Shown here: piece by piece, positions 8,937-17,600 of the stretch | How positions within the stretch are numbered: the stretch's first letter is position 1 | Layout of the letters: each line of letters begins with the position of its first letter | Origin: Corticimicrobacter sp040137905 | GTDB lineage: Bacteria; Pseudomonadota; Gammaproteobacteria; Burkholderiales; Burkholderiaceae_B | DNA length: 64,000 nucleotides | Direction of reading: 5' to 3' | NCBI RefSeq assembly: GCF_040137905.1 | Contig: NZ_JBEFDG010000053.1 | Location: 1-64,000, forward strand | The notes under the pieces: generated by a model | The model's database searches: none | What the model saw: the letters and a program-made list of their open reading frames with translations, nothing else | What the model was told of the DNA's origin: nothing | Made by a program: the position numbers and the translations under genes

Positions 8937-9179
8937 TCAGCCGACGAACGGGTTTGCGAAAGCGAACAGCAGAGCGATACCGACACCGATCAGGAACGCA
9001 GCGTCGATCAGACCGGCCAGCAGGAACATTTTGGTCTGCAGGGTGTTGATCAGCTCAGGCTGACGAGCCGAAGCTTCCAGGTACTTACCACCCATGATAG
9101 CAATACCGATGCAAGCGCCGATCGCGCCCAGACCGATAATCAAACCGCAAGCGAGCGCAACGAAAGCGACGTTGGTCAT
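8937..9179 (-). CDS. atpE: ATP synthase Fo subunit c
   Basis: This is the proteolipid that forms the rotor ring. The 80-residue product is a two-helix hairpin with a Gly/Ala-rich first helix, the polar ARQPE loop (residues ~38-42) and an essential carboxylate Asp59 in the second helix (AGLIDAAFL). An Asp here, with no sodium-ring signature, fits a proton-driven enzyme. Confidence 0.97.
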   Translation of the reverse strand: MTNVAFVALACGLIIGLGAIGACIGIAIMGGKYLEASARQPELINTLQTKMFLLAGLIDAAFLIGVGIALLFAFANPFVG

Positions 9180-9265
9180 GACAACTCCTTGGTTAAAAAT
9201 CTGAAATCAGAAAAACAGGTTATAGGGGGAACTTCAGGATATTCCGATCCGCAGCAGCAGACAGG

Positions 9266-10147
9266 TCAGTGACCTTCATGCGCCTGACCCAGATAGACCA
9301 GGGTCAGCATCATGAAGATAAAGGCCTGCAACAACACAATCAGAATATGGAAAATGGCCCAGACGGAACCAGCCAGCACGTGGCCGATACCCAGACCGAT
9401 GCTCATGCCGTCGAGTCCGACCCATGCACCACCCAGCAGGGCGATCAGCATGAAGACCAGTTCGCCGGCGAACATGTTGCCGAACAGTCGCATGGCCAGC
9501 GAAACCGTCTTGGCTGCGTATTCGATCAGATTCATCAACAGGTTGGCGGGAGCCAGAATAATGGCACCGAAGCCGTGACCATGGAAGGGCGCGGTGAACA
9601 GTTCCTTGATGAAACCGCCCGGGCTCTTGATCTTGATGCCGTAGTAGAGCATCAGCAGCAGCACGCCCAGCGACATGCCCAGCGGGATGTTCAGATCGGC
9701 GGTCGGCAGGACGCGGTGGTAGTACAGTGGATCGCCATGTTCGGCACCCAGGCCGGTAAGCTTCCAGATAGTGGGCAGCAGGTCGACCGGCAGCAGGTCG
9801 AGTGCATTCATGAGAATGACCCACAGGAACACGGTCAAGGCCAGCGGGGAGATAAACAGACGGCTCTTGGCGTTGGGAACGATGGACTTGGCCTGATCGT
9901 CAACCAGCGCCACGACCATTTCGACGGCAGACTGAAAGCGTCCCGGGACACCTGCCGTCGCACGGCGCGCAGCCAGCCACAGCACGAACACGACGACCAA
10001 TCCCATCATCAGGGACCAGGCGATGGAGTCATAGTTGATGATGGACCAATCGGCAACCGCAGTCTGCTTCTCGCCGATGGTATTGAAATGCACCAGATGG
10101 TGCTGAATATAAGCAGATTGAGGCGATACGTCGCTGGCAGCAGCCAT
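9266..10147 (-). CDS. atpB: ATP synthase Fo subunit a
   Basis: This is the static proton-channel subunit. The 293-residue product has five or six membrane helices. The conserved RLFGNMFAGEL segment contains the essential helix-4 arginine, preceded by the SLAM residues of the same helix. The C-terminal motif resembles QAFIFMMLTLVYL. It is the second gene of the operon, after atpI. Confidence 0.97.
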   Translation of the reverse strand: MAAASDVSPQSAYIQHHLVHFNTIGEKQTAVADWSIINYDSIAWSLMMGLVVVFVLWLAARRATAGVPGRFQSAVEMVVALVDDQAKSIVPNAKSRLFISPLALTVFLWVILMNALDLLPVDLLPTIWKLTGLGAEHGDPLYYHRVLPTADLNIPLGMSLGVLLLMLYYGIKIKSPGGFIKELFTAPFHGHGFGAIILAPANLLMNLIEYAAKTVSLAMRLFGNMFAGELVFMLIALLGGAWVGLDGMSIGLGIGHVLAGSVWAIFHILIVLLQAFIFMMLTLVYLGQAHEGH

Positions 10148-10189
10148 ATTTCTTCCTACCCGGTTTGCAGACAGGCCCTGGGGCCCCGT

Positions 10190-10621
10190 TTATGACAAAT
10201 CCAATCCCATCTTCTTGCGAAACGGCACAAGCAGCAGATAGCCCTTGAGCGTGAGCAGCAGTCCCAGCAGCAACGCCGGCCAGACCAGCCATTCTCCCGC
10301 GACACGCGCCAGGATCCACAGAAGCAGGCCAACCGCGACCAGCTTGAGCATCTCACCCACGAGAAGCACACCCGAACCGGTACGCCTCTGCGCGACGTGA
10401 AACATCAGTCGTGCCGCATACAACGCGTTGGGTATCAGATAGGCCAGGGCACCTGCCAGAGCTGACAATGCCGCCCACTTGCCGGCAAAAACGGCCGACA
10501 GCAACACTGCCACGCCTGCCATTACAGCCTGCGCCAGCACCGCCCACATCAATCCCCTGCACGCCCGGCTGGTCAGCGCTGCGCGTTCCGCTTCGGTGAA
10601 CTCCCGCGCCTGCTGCTCCAT
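10190..10621 (-). CDS. atpI: ATP synthase protein I (AtpI)
   Basis: This small membrane protein is encoded first in the atp operon and assists assembly of the c-ring. With the ATG at 10621 it has 143 residues and four hydrophobic segments; GGGAG lies a few bases upstream of that start. The longer frame to 10684 adds a Cys/Arg-rich tail that looks non-native. Position and topology support the call more than sequence identity, since AtpI is poorly conserved. Confidence 0.85.
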   Translation of the reverse strand: MEQQAREFTEAERAALTSRACRGLMWAVLAQAVMAGVAVLLSAVFAGKWAALSALAGALAYLIPNALYAARLMFHVAQRRTGSGVLLVGEMLKLVAVGLLLWILARVAGEWLVWPALLLGLLLTLKGYLLLVPFRKKMGLDLS

Positions 10622-10693
10622 GCACCGCTCCCGGTTTTCTGCTTCCTGCCGATTCTGTCCGCAGACACGATTCGCAAGTTTCAAATCTCATCA

Positions 10694-10723
10694 AGTATAG
10701 CGTGATTTTTGGTATCCCATCAA
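10694..10723 (-). promoter_or_regulatory. Candidate sigma-70 promoter of the atp operon
   Basis: On the minus strand TTGATG (10723-10718) is followed by an 18-base spacer and TATACT (10699-10694), about 70 bases upstream of the chosen atpI start. The placement is right for the operon promoter. The match is good but unproven. Confidence 0.45.
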
Positions 10724-10826
10724 GCAAAGGCAGCACCATTTCGTTACAGACCTCCTTTTGAAAAGGTTGCGCAAATTGGTCGCACTCGCATGGGCACGGA
10801 CACCCGCCATCCCCATACTGTATGGC

Positions 10827-11963
10827 ATGACACCTCCTCCCCCACCGCCTGTCGACACTGTCCTGCATGCCTGGCTGCGCCTGTCCCTGGAGCCTGGCAT
10901 CGGCCCCATCGCGGCACGCAGCCTGCGCGATGCCCTGGATACGCCAGCCAATTTTTTCAGCCGTCCGCCTGCCGGCTGGCCAGTTGCCCTGCCACGTGCG
11001 TTGACGGCACGACTGGAGACCCCCATGCAGCCACAGATTGCCGCAATGATCGACCGCATCGAGCACTGGCGGCAAACACCAGGCAGACTGATTCTGACGC
11101 AGGACGACCCGCGCTATCCGGAATTGCTGCGGCACATTGCCGACCCGCCCATTGTGCTCTACGCCATGGGCGACATCGACTGCCTGGCCTTGCCGGGTTT
11201 TGCCATCGTCGGCGCACGCAGTGCCACCCGCTACGGCCTGGATGGTGCGCGCCGGTTTTCCCACCATCTGGCCGCCTGCGGCTGGTGCATCGTCAGCGGC
11301 CTGGCCAGCGGCATCGATGGTGCCGCCCACGCCGGTGCACTCGAAGCCACAGGGGGCCGCACGATTGCACTGCTGGGCAACGGGCTCGACCACATTTACC
11401 CACCCCGTCACCGCGCACTGACCGAACGCATTCTGGGACAGCACGGCCTGCTGCTATCCGAATATCCCCCCTGGCAACAGGCCCGCCCCTTTCACTTTCC
11501 ACAGCGCAACCGCCTGATTGCCGGCCTCTCACGCGGCATACTGGTGGCCGAGGCCAGCCACGGCAGCGGTTCGCTGATCACTGCGCGCCAGGCAGGAGAA
11601 ATGGGCCGCGACGTCTTTGCCCTGCCCGGTTCCATCCATTCCCCCCTTTCCCGTGGCTGCCACCAGTTGATCCGCGAAGGGGCCATCCTGACGGAAAGCA
11701 TGGCAGACATCGAGGTGGTGCTTGTCCCACCTCGGCCGTCTCCCTTCCCTGTCACTGCGGCTACCCGACGCCGCCCGCCTGGCGGCACGGAAAGCACAGC
11801 ATTGCTGTCAGCCCTGGGCTGCGAAACTTTGCATATCGATGCACTCCAGGCGAGAACCAGCCTGCCTGCCGCCACACTGCAGACCGCCCTGCTGGCACTC
11901 GAACTGGCCGGATTCATCGCCTGCCTGCCCGACGGGCGCTACCAGGCCACACAGCCCGATTGA
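10827..11963 (+). CDS. dprA: DNA-processing protein DprA
   Basis: DprA binds incoming single-stranded DNA and loads RecA during natural transformation. The 378-residue product has an N-terminal helical region with LSLEPGIGPIAAR. The Rossmann-like DprA core follows, with AIVGARSATRYG, VSGLASGIDGAAHAGAL, the FPQRNRLIAGLS segment and EASHGSGSLITA. The C-terminal ~70 residues form a winged-helix-like tail. I chose the ATG at 10827; the frame extends back to a TTG at 10758, but that start has no ribosome-binding site. It is divergent from atpI. Confidence 0.95.
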   Translation: MTPPPPPPVDTVLHAWLRLSLEPGIGPIAARSLRDALDTPANFFSRPPAGWPVALPRALTARLETPMQPQIAAMIDRIEHWRQTPGRLILTQDDPRYPELLRHIADPPIVLYAMGDIDCLALPGFAIVGARSATRYGLDGARRFSHHLAACGWCIVSGLASGIDGAAHAGALEATGGRTIALLGNGLDHIYPPRHRALTERILGQHGLLLSEYPPWQQARPFHFPQRNRLIAGLSRGILVAEASHGSGSLITARQAGEMGRDVFALPGSIHSPLSRGCHQLIREGAILTESMADIEVVLVPPRPSPFPVTAATRRRPPGGTESTALLSALGCETLHIDALQARTSLPAATLQTALLALELAGFIACLPDGRYQATQPD

Positions 11964-12033
11964 ACCTGCAGCAGTACGACGCCAATCAGGCATAATGCAC
12001 CGATAGGACATTGCCCACCCTCGCCCGGATCAC

Positions 12034-12522
12034 ATGACCCACACAGCAAGCTCTCCTGCGCCCGGCATCTCCCCCCAGGACCTGCCTCCCACCATTGCCT
12101 CCCTGCTGGCCCAGGGCCCTCTGCGTGGCCCGGCCTGGCCAGGCACAGCCAAGGCCATTGCCTGGATCGTCCTGCTGCTGACCGCACTGCAGATCGGCCG
12201 CACTGCGGCCAGCCTGCCTTTCGAACAGATCAGTGGCACGATGGCCGGCATCGTCGGCTTTTGCTTCATCGGCCTGGCCGTGATCGTGCGCGCCATGCAG
12301 ACATCGACGGTCCGGATCGACAGCCAGGGCCTGCATCAATCCTGGATCACGCACCGCAGCGTCACCTGGCAGGACATCCAGTACGCAAAATTCGTACCCA
12401 TGCTGTTCTCCAAGCGCCTGATCGTTTTCCGGCGGGGTGGCCGCCCGCTGGTCTTCCAGTCGGGCACCAGGGAGCTTCAGACTGCCTTCGCACATATCGC
12501 GCTGGCCTATCGTCGGCAGTAA
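12034..12522 (+). CDS. Membrane protein with PH-like C-terminal domain, unknown function
   Basis: The 162-residue protein has a Pro-rich cytoplasmic N-terminus and two hydrophobic segments (about residues 43-62 and 68-87). A C-terminal stretch of short strands follows (VRIDSQGL-HQSWITHRSVTWQDIQYAKF), which resembles the bacterial PH-like domains of small membrane proteins. I cannot give it a function. It lies between dprA and azurin, 70 bases after dprA. Confidence 0.65.
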   Translation: MTHTASSPAPGISPQDLPPTIASLLAQGPLRGPAWPGTAKAIAWIVLLLTALQIGRTAASLPFEQISGTMAGIVGFCFIGLAVIVRAMQTSTVRIDSQGLHQSWITHRSVTWQDIQYAKFVPMLFSKRLIVFRRGGRPLVFQSGTRELQTAFAHIALAYRRQ

Positions 12523-12624
12523 TGTGTTGTCCAGCGGGGATAACACAAACGCTTATCATGTACCCCTGAGGGGCTATGTGCTATATAACTCATGGGCACA
12601 AACAAACGTCAGGCGGTTTTGAGT

Positions 12625-12638
12625 TTGACTTCTATCAA
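12625..12638 (+). promoter_or_regulatory. FNR/Anr-type site in the azurin promoter
   Basis: TTGAC-TTCT-ATCAA matches the FNR/Anr consensus TTGAT-N4-ATCAA with one mismatch. If it acts as a class II site centred near -41.5, transcription would start near 12673, and a weak -10 (TAACCT) lies at 12661-12666. Azurin is known to be Anr-controlled in Pseudomonas; control here is inferred. Confidence 0.6.
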
Positions 12639-12707
12639 GTCTACTTTTTCACCTGTACGTTAACCTTTGCCACTGGGGTTAGATCAATCCATTCAGGAGT
12701 ATGTACT

Positions 12708-13157
12708 ATGTTTCGCAAATCCCTTATCGCCGTTGCACTGAGCCTGGTTTCCGGCGTCGCCAGCGCTGCCACTTGCTCGATCGACATCAACAGCAATGAT
12801 GCCATGCAGTTCGACACCAAGAGCATCGAAGTCAGCAAGCAGTGCACCGAGTTCACTGTCAATCTGCACCACGTCGGCAAGATGCCCAAGAACGTGATGG
12901 GTCACAACTGGGTGCTGGTCAAGACCCCCGACCTGCAAGGCGTGTCGTCCGACGGCCTCAAGGCTGGCCTGGGCAGCGACTACCTGAAGGCTGACGACAG
13001 CCGCATCATCGCCCACACCAAGCTGATCGGCGGCGGCGAGACCGACAGCATCACCTTCCCCATCTCGGCCCTGAACGGCACCGATGCCTACACCTTCTTC
13101 TGCTCCTTCCCCGGCCACCAGGCCCTGATGAAGGGTACGCTGAAGCTGGTCGACTGA
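12708..13157 (+). CDS. azu: Azurin, periplasmic blue copper protein
   Basis: Azurin shuttles single electrons in the periplasm, typically to nitrite reductase or peroxidase. The 149-residue precursor has a 20-residue signal peptide (cleavage after VASA) and a mature form of about 129 residues. Mature-protein copper ligands are visible: Gly-His in MGHNW, then Cys, His and Met in FFCSFPGHQALMKG. The disulfide cysteines are also present. The ATG at 12708 is preceded by AGGAG; the longer frame to 12576 covers the promoter. The gene is monocistronic, with an FNR-type site upstream and a strong terminator downstream. Confidence 0.97.
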   Translation: MFRKSLIAVALSLVSGVASAATCSIDINSNDAMQFDTKSIEVSKQCTEFTVNLHHVGKMPKNVMGHNWVLVKTPDLQGVSSDGLKAGLGSDYLKADDSRIIAHTKLIGGGETDSITFPISALNGTDAYTFFCSFPGHQALMKGTLKLVD

Positions 13158-13197
13158 TCACGCACATGACCTGCCAGACCGTGAGTCTGGCAGCATG

Positions 13198-13236
13198 AAA
13201 AAAGCCTGTCGGGGCAAACCCCGACAGGCTTTTTTA
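13198..13236. terminator. Strong bidirectional terminator after azurin
   Basis: An 11-bp stem GCCTGTCGGGG/CCCCGACAGGC (13204-13229) with a CAAA loop is flanked by A- and T-tracts. It can end azurin on the plus strand and the siderophore operon on the minus strand. Confidence 0.93.
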
Positions 13237-13255
13237 TTGATCGGCAGTGGCCAGA

Positions 13256-14656
13256 TCAGCGGCGATAGTGCAGGCGACGGATCTTGTTGCCTTCCGGGTC
13301 ATCCTGTCCACGGGCCTTGTTGACCACGTAGACATTGCCCTTGCCATCGACGCTGGCGTGGTTGGGCAGACTGCCACCTTCGAGCACAGCCACGATCGTG
13401 CCGTCGGGATCCACCACGGTCACGGTGTTGGCACCACGGTTGCTGACATAGGCCAGACGCGATACGGGATCGAACACGACATTGAGCGCACCGGCCCCCG
13501 TCGCCACGGTCTTGAGCACCTCGCCGTTGGCTGCATCGAGGATGACCAGGTTGTCCGCCCCCTGCGACGCCACGAACAGGCGACCGGTCTTGCCATCATA
13601 GGCCACGCCCGAAGCGCTGCGCGCACCCGGCACGGCCAGCACTTTCTCGACGGCGTCGGTCACGGTGTCGATCACGGCGACCTGGCCGGTCGCACTGACC
13701 ACGAAAAGCTTGCCGCCCTCTTCATCGAGCACCAGGCTCATGGGATTGAAGGGCTGGCGACGCAGGCCGGATTCGATTTCGATCACGGGGCGCGGCTCGA
13801 AGGACACGGCATCGAAAACCGACACCTGGGCCTGGCCCGGCGTGGACACATAGGCCTTGGCACGGCGCTCATCAACGGCCACATCGCGGGCATGCCCGGC
13901 CAGGCCGGGTTCCAGCTGACGTACCAGGGACAGGTCATCCTGGCGATAGACAGCGACGGTATTGTCACGCGTATTGGTCACCCAGACCGTGTCGCGCGTA
14001 TCGTCGACATCGACGCCATAGACCGCATACACATGACCATCGTCTCGGCCCGCCACGACAGCAGGTGCCACGCTGGCCTCGATTTTCAGCGTAGCGGGAT
14101 CGACCTTGAGCAGTCTGGATTCGCGCACGGGCGGACGGCCGATCGCCGTGGTGACATACAACTGGTCATGCTTCGGGCTGTAGGCGGACTGGTACAGGCC
14201 AGGCGACAGTTGTTGCGCGCTGACGCGGAATCTGTCCTGATTGGCCAGCGGCACGTCAGGGGAAATCTTGAACGGTGCCACAGTGGCTGCCACCGGATTT
14301 TCGGCAGTGATCACCACCGGATGCACGCCAGGCTGTGCGTCGGCAGGCAATGCCACGGACAGTTGGAAGCCACCCTCGCCATCGGCCACAATGGGACTGG
14401 CATTGAGAACCGTATTGCCATAACGCAGCGTGACCTGCTGGCCCGGCTTGAAGGATTGCCCCACGACCGTGACCTGCTGGCCCGGCAGCACTGGCGATTC
14501 ACGCACCTGGACCTGCCCCTGGAAATCGGGATCGGTCTGGCCGAACAGGCCGGCGGCCGAAGCGGAGGCGGCACCAAAGGCCAGCACAATGGCAGCGGCA
14601 AATTGCGCTGGACGCAGAACAAGGCGGCGATCGAGGCCGCGAAGGCGATGACTCAT
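13256..14656 (-). CDS. YncE-like secreted beta-propeller protein
   Basis: The precursor is 466 residues with an N-terminal signal peptide (hydrophobic run ending ASASA). An Ig-like region of ~110 residues follows, then about seven repeated blades of the YVTN type: LYVTTAIG, VWVTNTRDNTVAVY, AYVSTPGQAQVSVFD, LFVASQGADNLVILD, AYVSNRGANTVTVVD. YncE of E. coli has the same repeat fold and is iron-repressed. Here the gene is the last of the siderophore run, 24 bases after the synthetase. I start at 14656, where GGGAG precedes the ATG. A role in iron uptake or periplasmic binding is suggested by position only. Confidence 0.8.
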   Translation of the reverse strand: MSHRLRGLDRRLVLRPAQFAAAIVLAFGAASASAAGLFGQTDPDFQGQVQVRESPVLPGQQVTVVGQSFKPGQQVTLRYGNTVLNASPIVADGEGGFQLSVALPADAQPGVHPVVITAENPVAATVAPFKISPDVPLANQDRFRVSAQQLSPGLYQSAYSPKHDQLYVTTAIGRPPVRESRLLKVDPATLKIEASVAPAVVAGRDDGHVYAVYGVDVDDTRDTVWVTNTRDNTVAVYRQDDLSLVRQLEPGLAGHARDVAVDERRAKAYVSTPGQAQVSVFDAVSFEPRPVIEIESGLRRQPFNPMSLVLDEEGGKLFVVSATGQVAVIDTVTDAVEKVLAVPGARSASGVAYDGKTGRLFVASQGADNLVILDAANGEVLKTVATGAGALNVVFDPVSRLAYVSNRGANTVTVVDPDGTIVAVLEGGSLPNHASVDGKGNVYVVNKARGQDDPEGNKIRRLHYRR

Positions 14657-14680
14657 GGAACTCCCTTTCAAGAAAGAAAA

Positions 14681-17600
14681 CTAACCTGACTGAGAATCAT
14701 AACCGATAAGCTTGCCTTTAAGTGCCGGCAATATTGTCTGCAGCGCTGTTGTCCCGGTCATGTGTGCATGCAATGCCGCCACATCATGGATATCGAGACG
14801 GCCGGCATAGGGCTGCCACTGCTCAGGATGGAGGTCGAGCCCCTGATGATCCAGCGCGGCCCTGAAATACAGGATCTCGCCATCATAGTGTCGGTGATGG
14901 TGTTCGCGCACCATCCGGTTGTTGTCGTCCACGACCCGCAATACACCGGCGATCTGCGCATCGTCGAGCTCGCCAAGGGGATGGTCGCTGGCACGCAGGA
15001 AGCGGATCACCGTATCACGTTCGAGCGGTGCCCCATGAAGGGCCGACAGGTCGAATCCGGCAATATGCATCAGCGCCTTGAGCGCCATGTTTTCCTGAGG
15101 CTCCACCTGGGCGCGCCAGCAATCTGCCGGATAGGCGTCGAGCATGGCCACCACCCCCACCGGCAAGCCTCGATCCTGCAGTTCGGCGGCCATGGCCTGG
15201 GCAATGATGCCACCGACCGACCAGCCCAGCAGGTGCCAGGGCCCACCCCGATGGCTGGCTCGGATACGATCCACATAGGAGGCGGCCAGCGCCGCCATGC
15301 TGGACGGCGATGGTTGGGTAGGGTCCAGGGCCAGCGCCTGCAGGCCATGCACTGGCCGCTGGCTGTCGAGCGCCCGGCCCAGTGCGCCATAGCACCAGCT
15401 CAGTCCGCCAGCCGGATGCAGGCAGTAGAGTGGTGCAGCATCGGGATGTGCCGCCCCCTGGGCCAGCACCAGCCAGGGGCCGAAACCTTCCCCACCCGCC
15501 TTGGGCATGTTCGACTTCGCGGCAGCCCCTTCTGTCTCGGCAGCCCTATCCAGAGCTTCGAGCCAGGCAGCCATGCGGGCCACGGTGGGATGTTCGAAGA
15601 CCAGTCCCAGGCCGACGGCATGTGGCCAGGCCTGGCGTACTTTCTGCACCAGCCGGGCTGCGAGCAGGGAATGGCCGCCCATTTCGAAGAAGTCCTGCTC
15701 GGCCCCCACGGGCTGCGACAATCCCAGCACCTCGGCAAACAAGGCAGCAAGTCTTTTTTCGGTCGCCCCTTCTGCCTCGCGACCCGCCACGCCGGAGAAC
15801 ATCGGCACCGGCAAGGCCTTGCGATCCAGCTTGCCATTGGCCGTGACCGGCAGCACCGGCAACATCACGAATACGGAAGGAATCATGTAATCGGGCACGA
15901 ACGCGGCCAGATGCTGGCGCAATGCCTCGGTCGCAGGTGCCTGCTGCGGATCATGCGGCACGATGTAGGCCACCAGCCAGGCTTCGCCACGCGCATCGGC
16001 ATGTGCGATTACCGCCAATTGGCCAACCCCTTCGGCACGTGCGAGCACCGCCTCGACCTCATCCAGCTCGATACGCTGGCCCCGGATCTTGACCTGATGG
16101 TCGGAACGCCCCAGGAACACGACGGCACCGTCGGCACGCCAGCGGGCCAGATCGCCCGTCGCATACATGCGCTCGCCGGCACGGAACGGATCGGCCACGA
16201 AACGCTCTGCCGTCAGGTCGGGCCGTCCCAGGTAGCCACGCGCCAACTGGCGGCCCGCCAGATAGAGATGCCCCTGCGTACCGGGCGGGCAAGGCCGCAT
16301 CGCGTCGTCCAGGACATACAGGGCCGTATTCCAGACGGGGAAGCCTATCGGCACCGGCACGGAGCGGTCATCGGCTGAAGCGGGCCACCAGGATACATCC
16401 ACCGCTGCCTCTGTCGGCCCGTACAGGTTATGCAATTCAACACCCGGCAGCACCTGATGGAAACGGTCACGCAACGCAGCCGGCAAGGCCTCGCCACTAC
16501 AAAAAATACGACGCGGTTCCAATCCATCAATACTGGGCTCGTCAAGGAAAGCTGCCAGCATCGAGGGCACGAAATGCAGCGTCGTGATCGCCTGCTCGCG
16601 CATCAGGGCTGCCAGCCAGGCCGGATCGCGATGTGCCTGCGGCGGAGCCATGACCAGGGTCGCACCGGACATCAGCGGCAGGAAAAACTCCCAGACCGAC
16701 ACGTCGAACGTGACCGGGGTTTTCTGCAGGATGCGCTCATCCATGCCCACCCCGTAATGCTGCTGCATCCACAGCAGGCGATTGACGATGGCACGATGCT
16801 CGATCACCACCCCCTTGGGGGTTCCGGTAGAACCGGAGGTATACAGAATATAGGCTGCATCGTCGGCCTGCGGCGCATTGTCAGCGGCCTGCCCGTCATC
16901 CAGGAGCACCAGACGGCTGGCATCGCAATCACGTTCGACCCACAGTTGCTGCGGCACGGCCGGCAGCCTGGCGGCAACCTCGGCTGTCGTCAGCACGACC
17001 CTGGGCTGTGCCGCCTCCAGTATGGTTTGCAAACGTCCGGCGGGATGTTCGATATCCAGCGGCAGATATGCCGCGCCCGCCCGCAGGCTGGACAGCAGGG
17101 CCAGCGCCAGGTCGTTGCCACGAGGCAGTGCCACCGCGACGATATCGCCTCGTCGCACGCCGTGCTGCCTCAGGATAGCCGCCCAGCGCTGGGTTTCGAG
17201 ATCGAGGGCGGCATAGTCCAGCGTCTGCTGTGCGTCCGTCAGCGCAATCCGTTCCGGATATTGCTGCATCGCTGTCTCGATCAAGGCCCAGAGCGTGGTA
17301 TCGGGTACGGGATGCGCGGTATCGTTGACCGTGTGCGTCCAATACACTCGCTCCGCCGGCGTCAGTGTCTGCACCTGAGCCAGGGTATCCGCCTGCGCCG
17401 CCGCTTCGATAAAGCAAAGCAGCCGTGCCAGATGTGCCTGCACCACCTGATCATCATAGAGATCCGGATGGGCATCGATATCCAGCACCAGCCCTGCCCC
17501 ACTGCCATCGGCATGGAAGGAAAACGTCAGGTCATCGACCGGCCCCGTTCCCAGGACATGCCGCGTCGCGGCCAGACCGTCAGGCCAATTGCCGGCATCG

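Noticed and set aside
10758..10826. Longer dprA starting at TTG 10758
   Set aside because: No ribosome-binding site, a rare start codon and a non-conserved leader; the ATG at 10827 fits the family better.
14690..14710. Fur-box-like GAGAATCATAACC near the synthetase end
   Set aside because: It lies within the last codons of the synthetase and matches the 19-base Fur consensus poorly.
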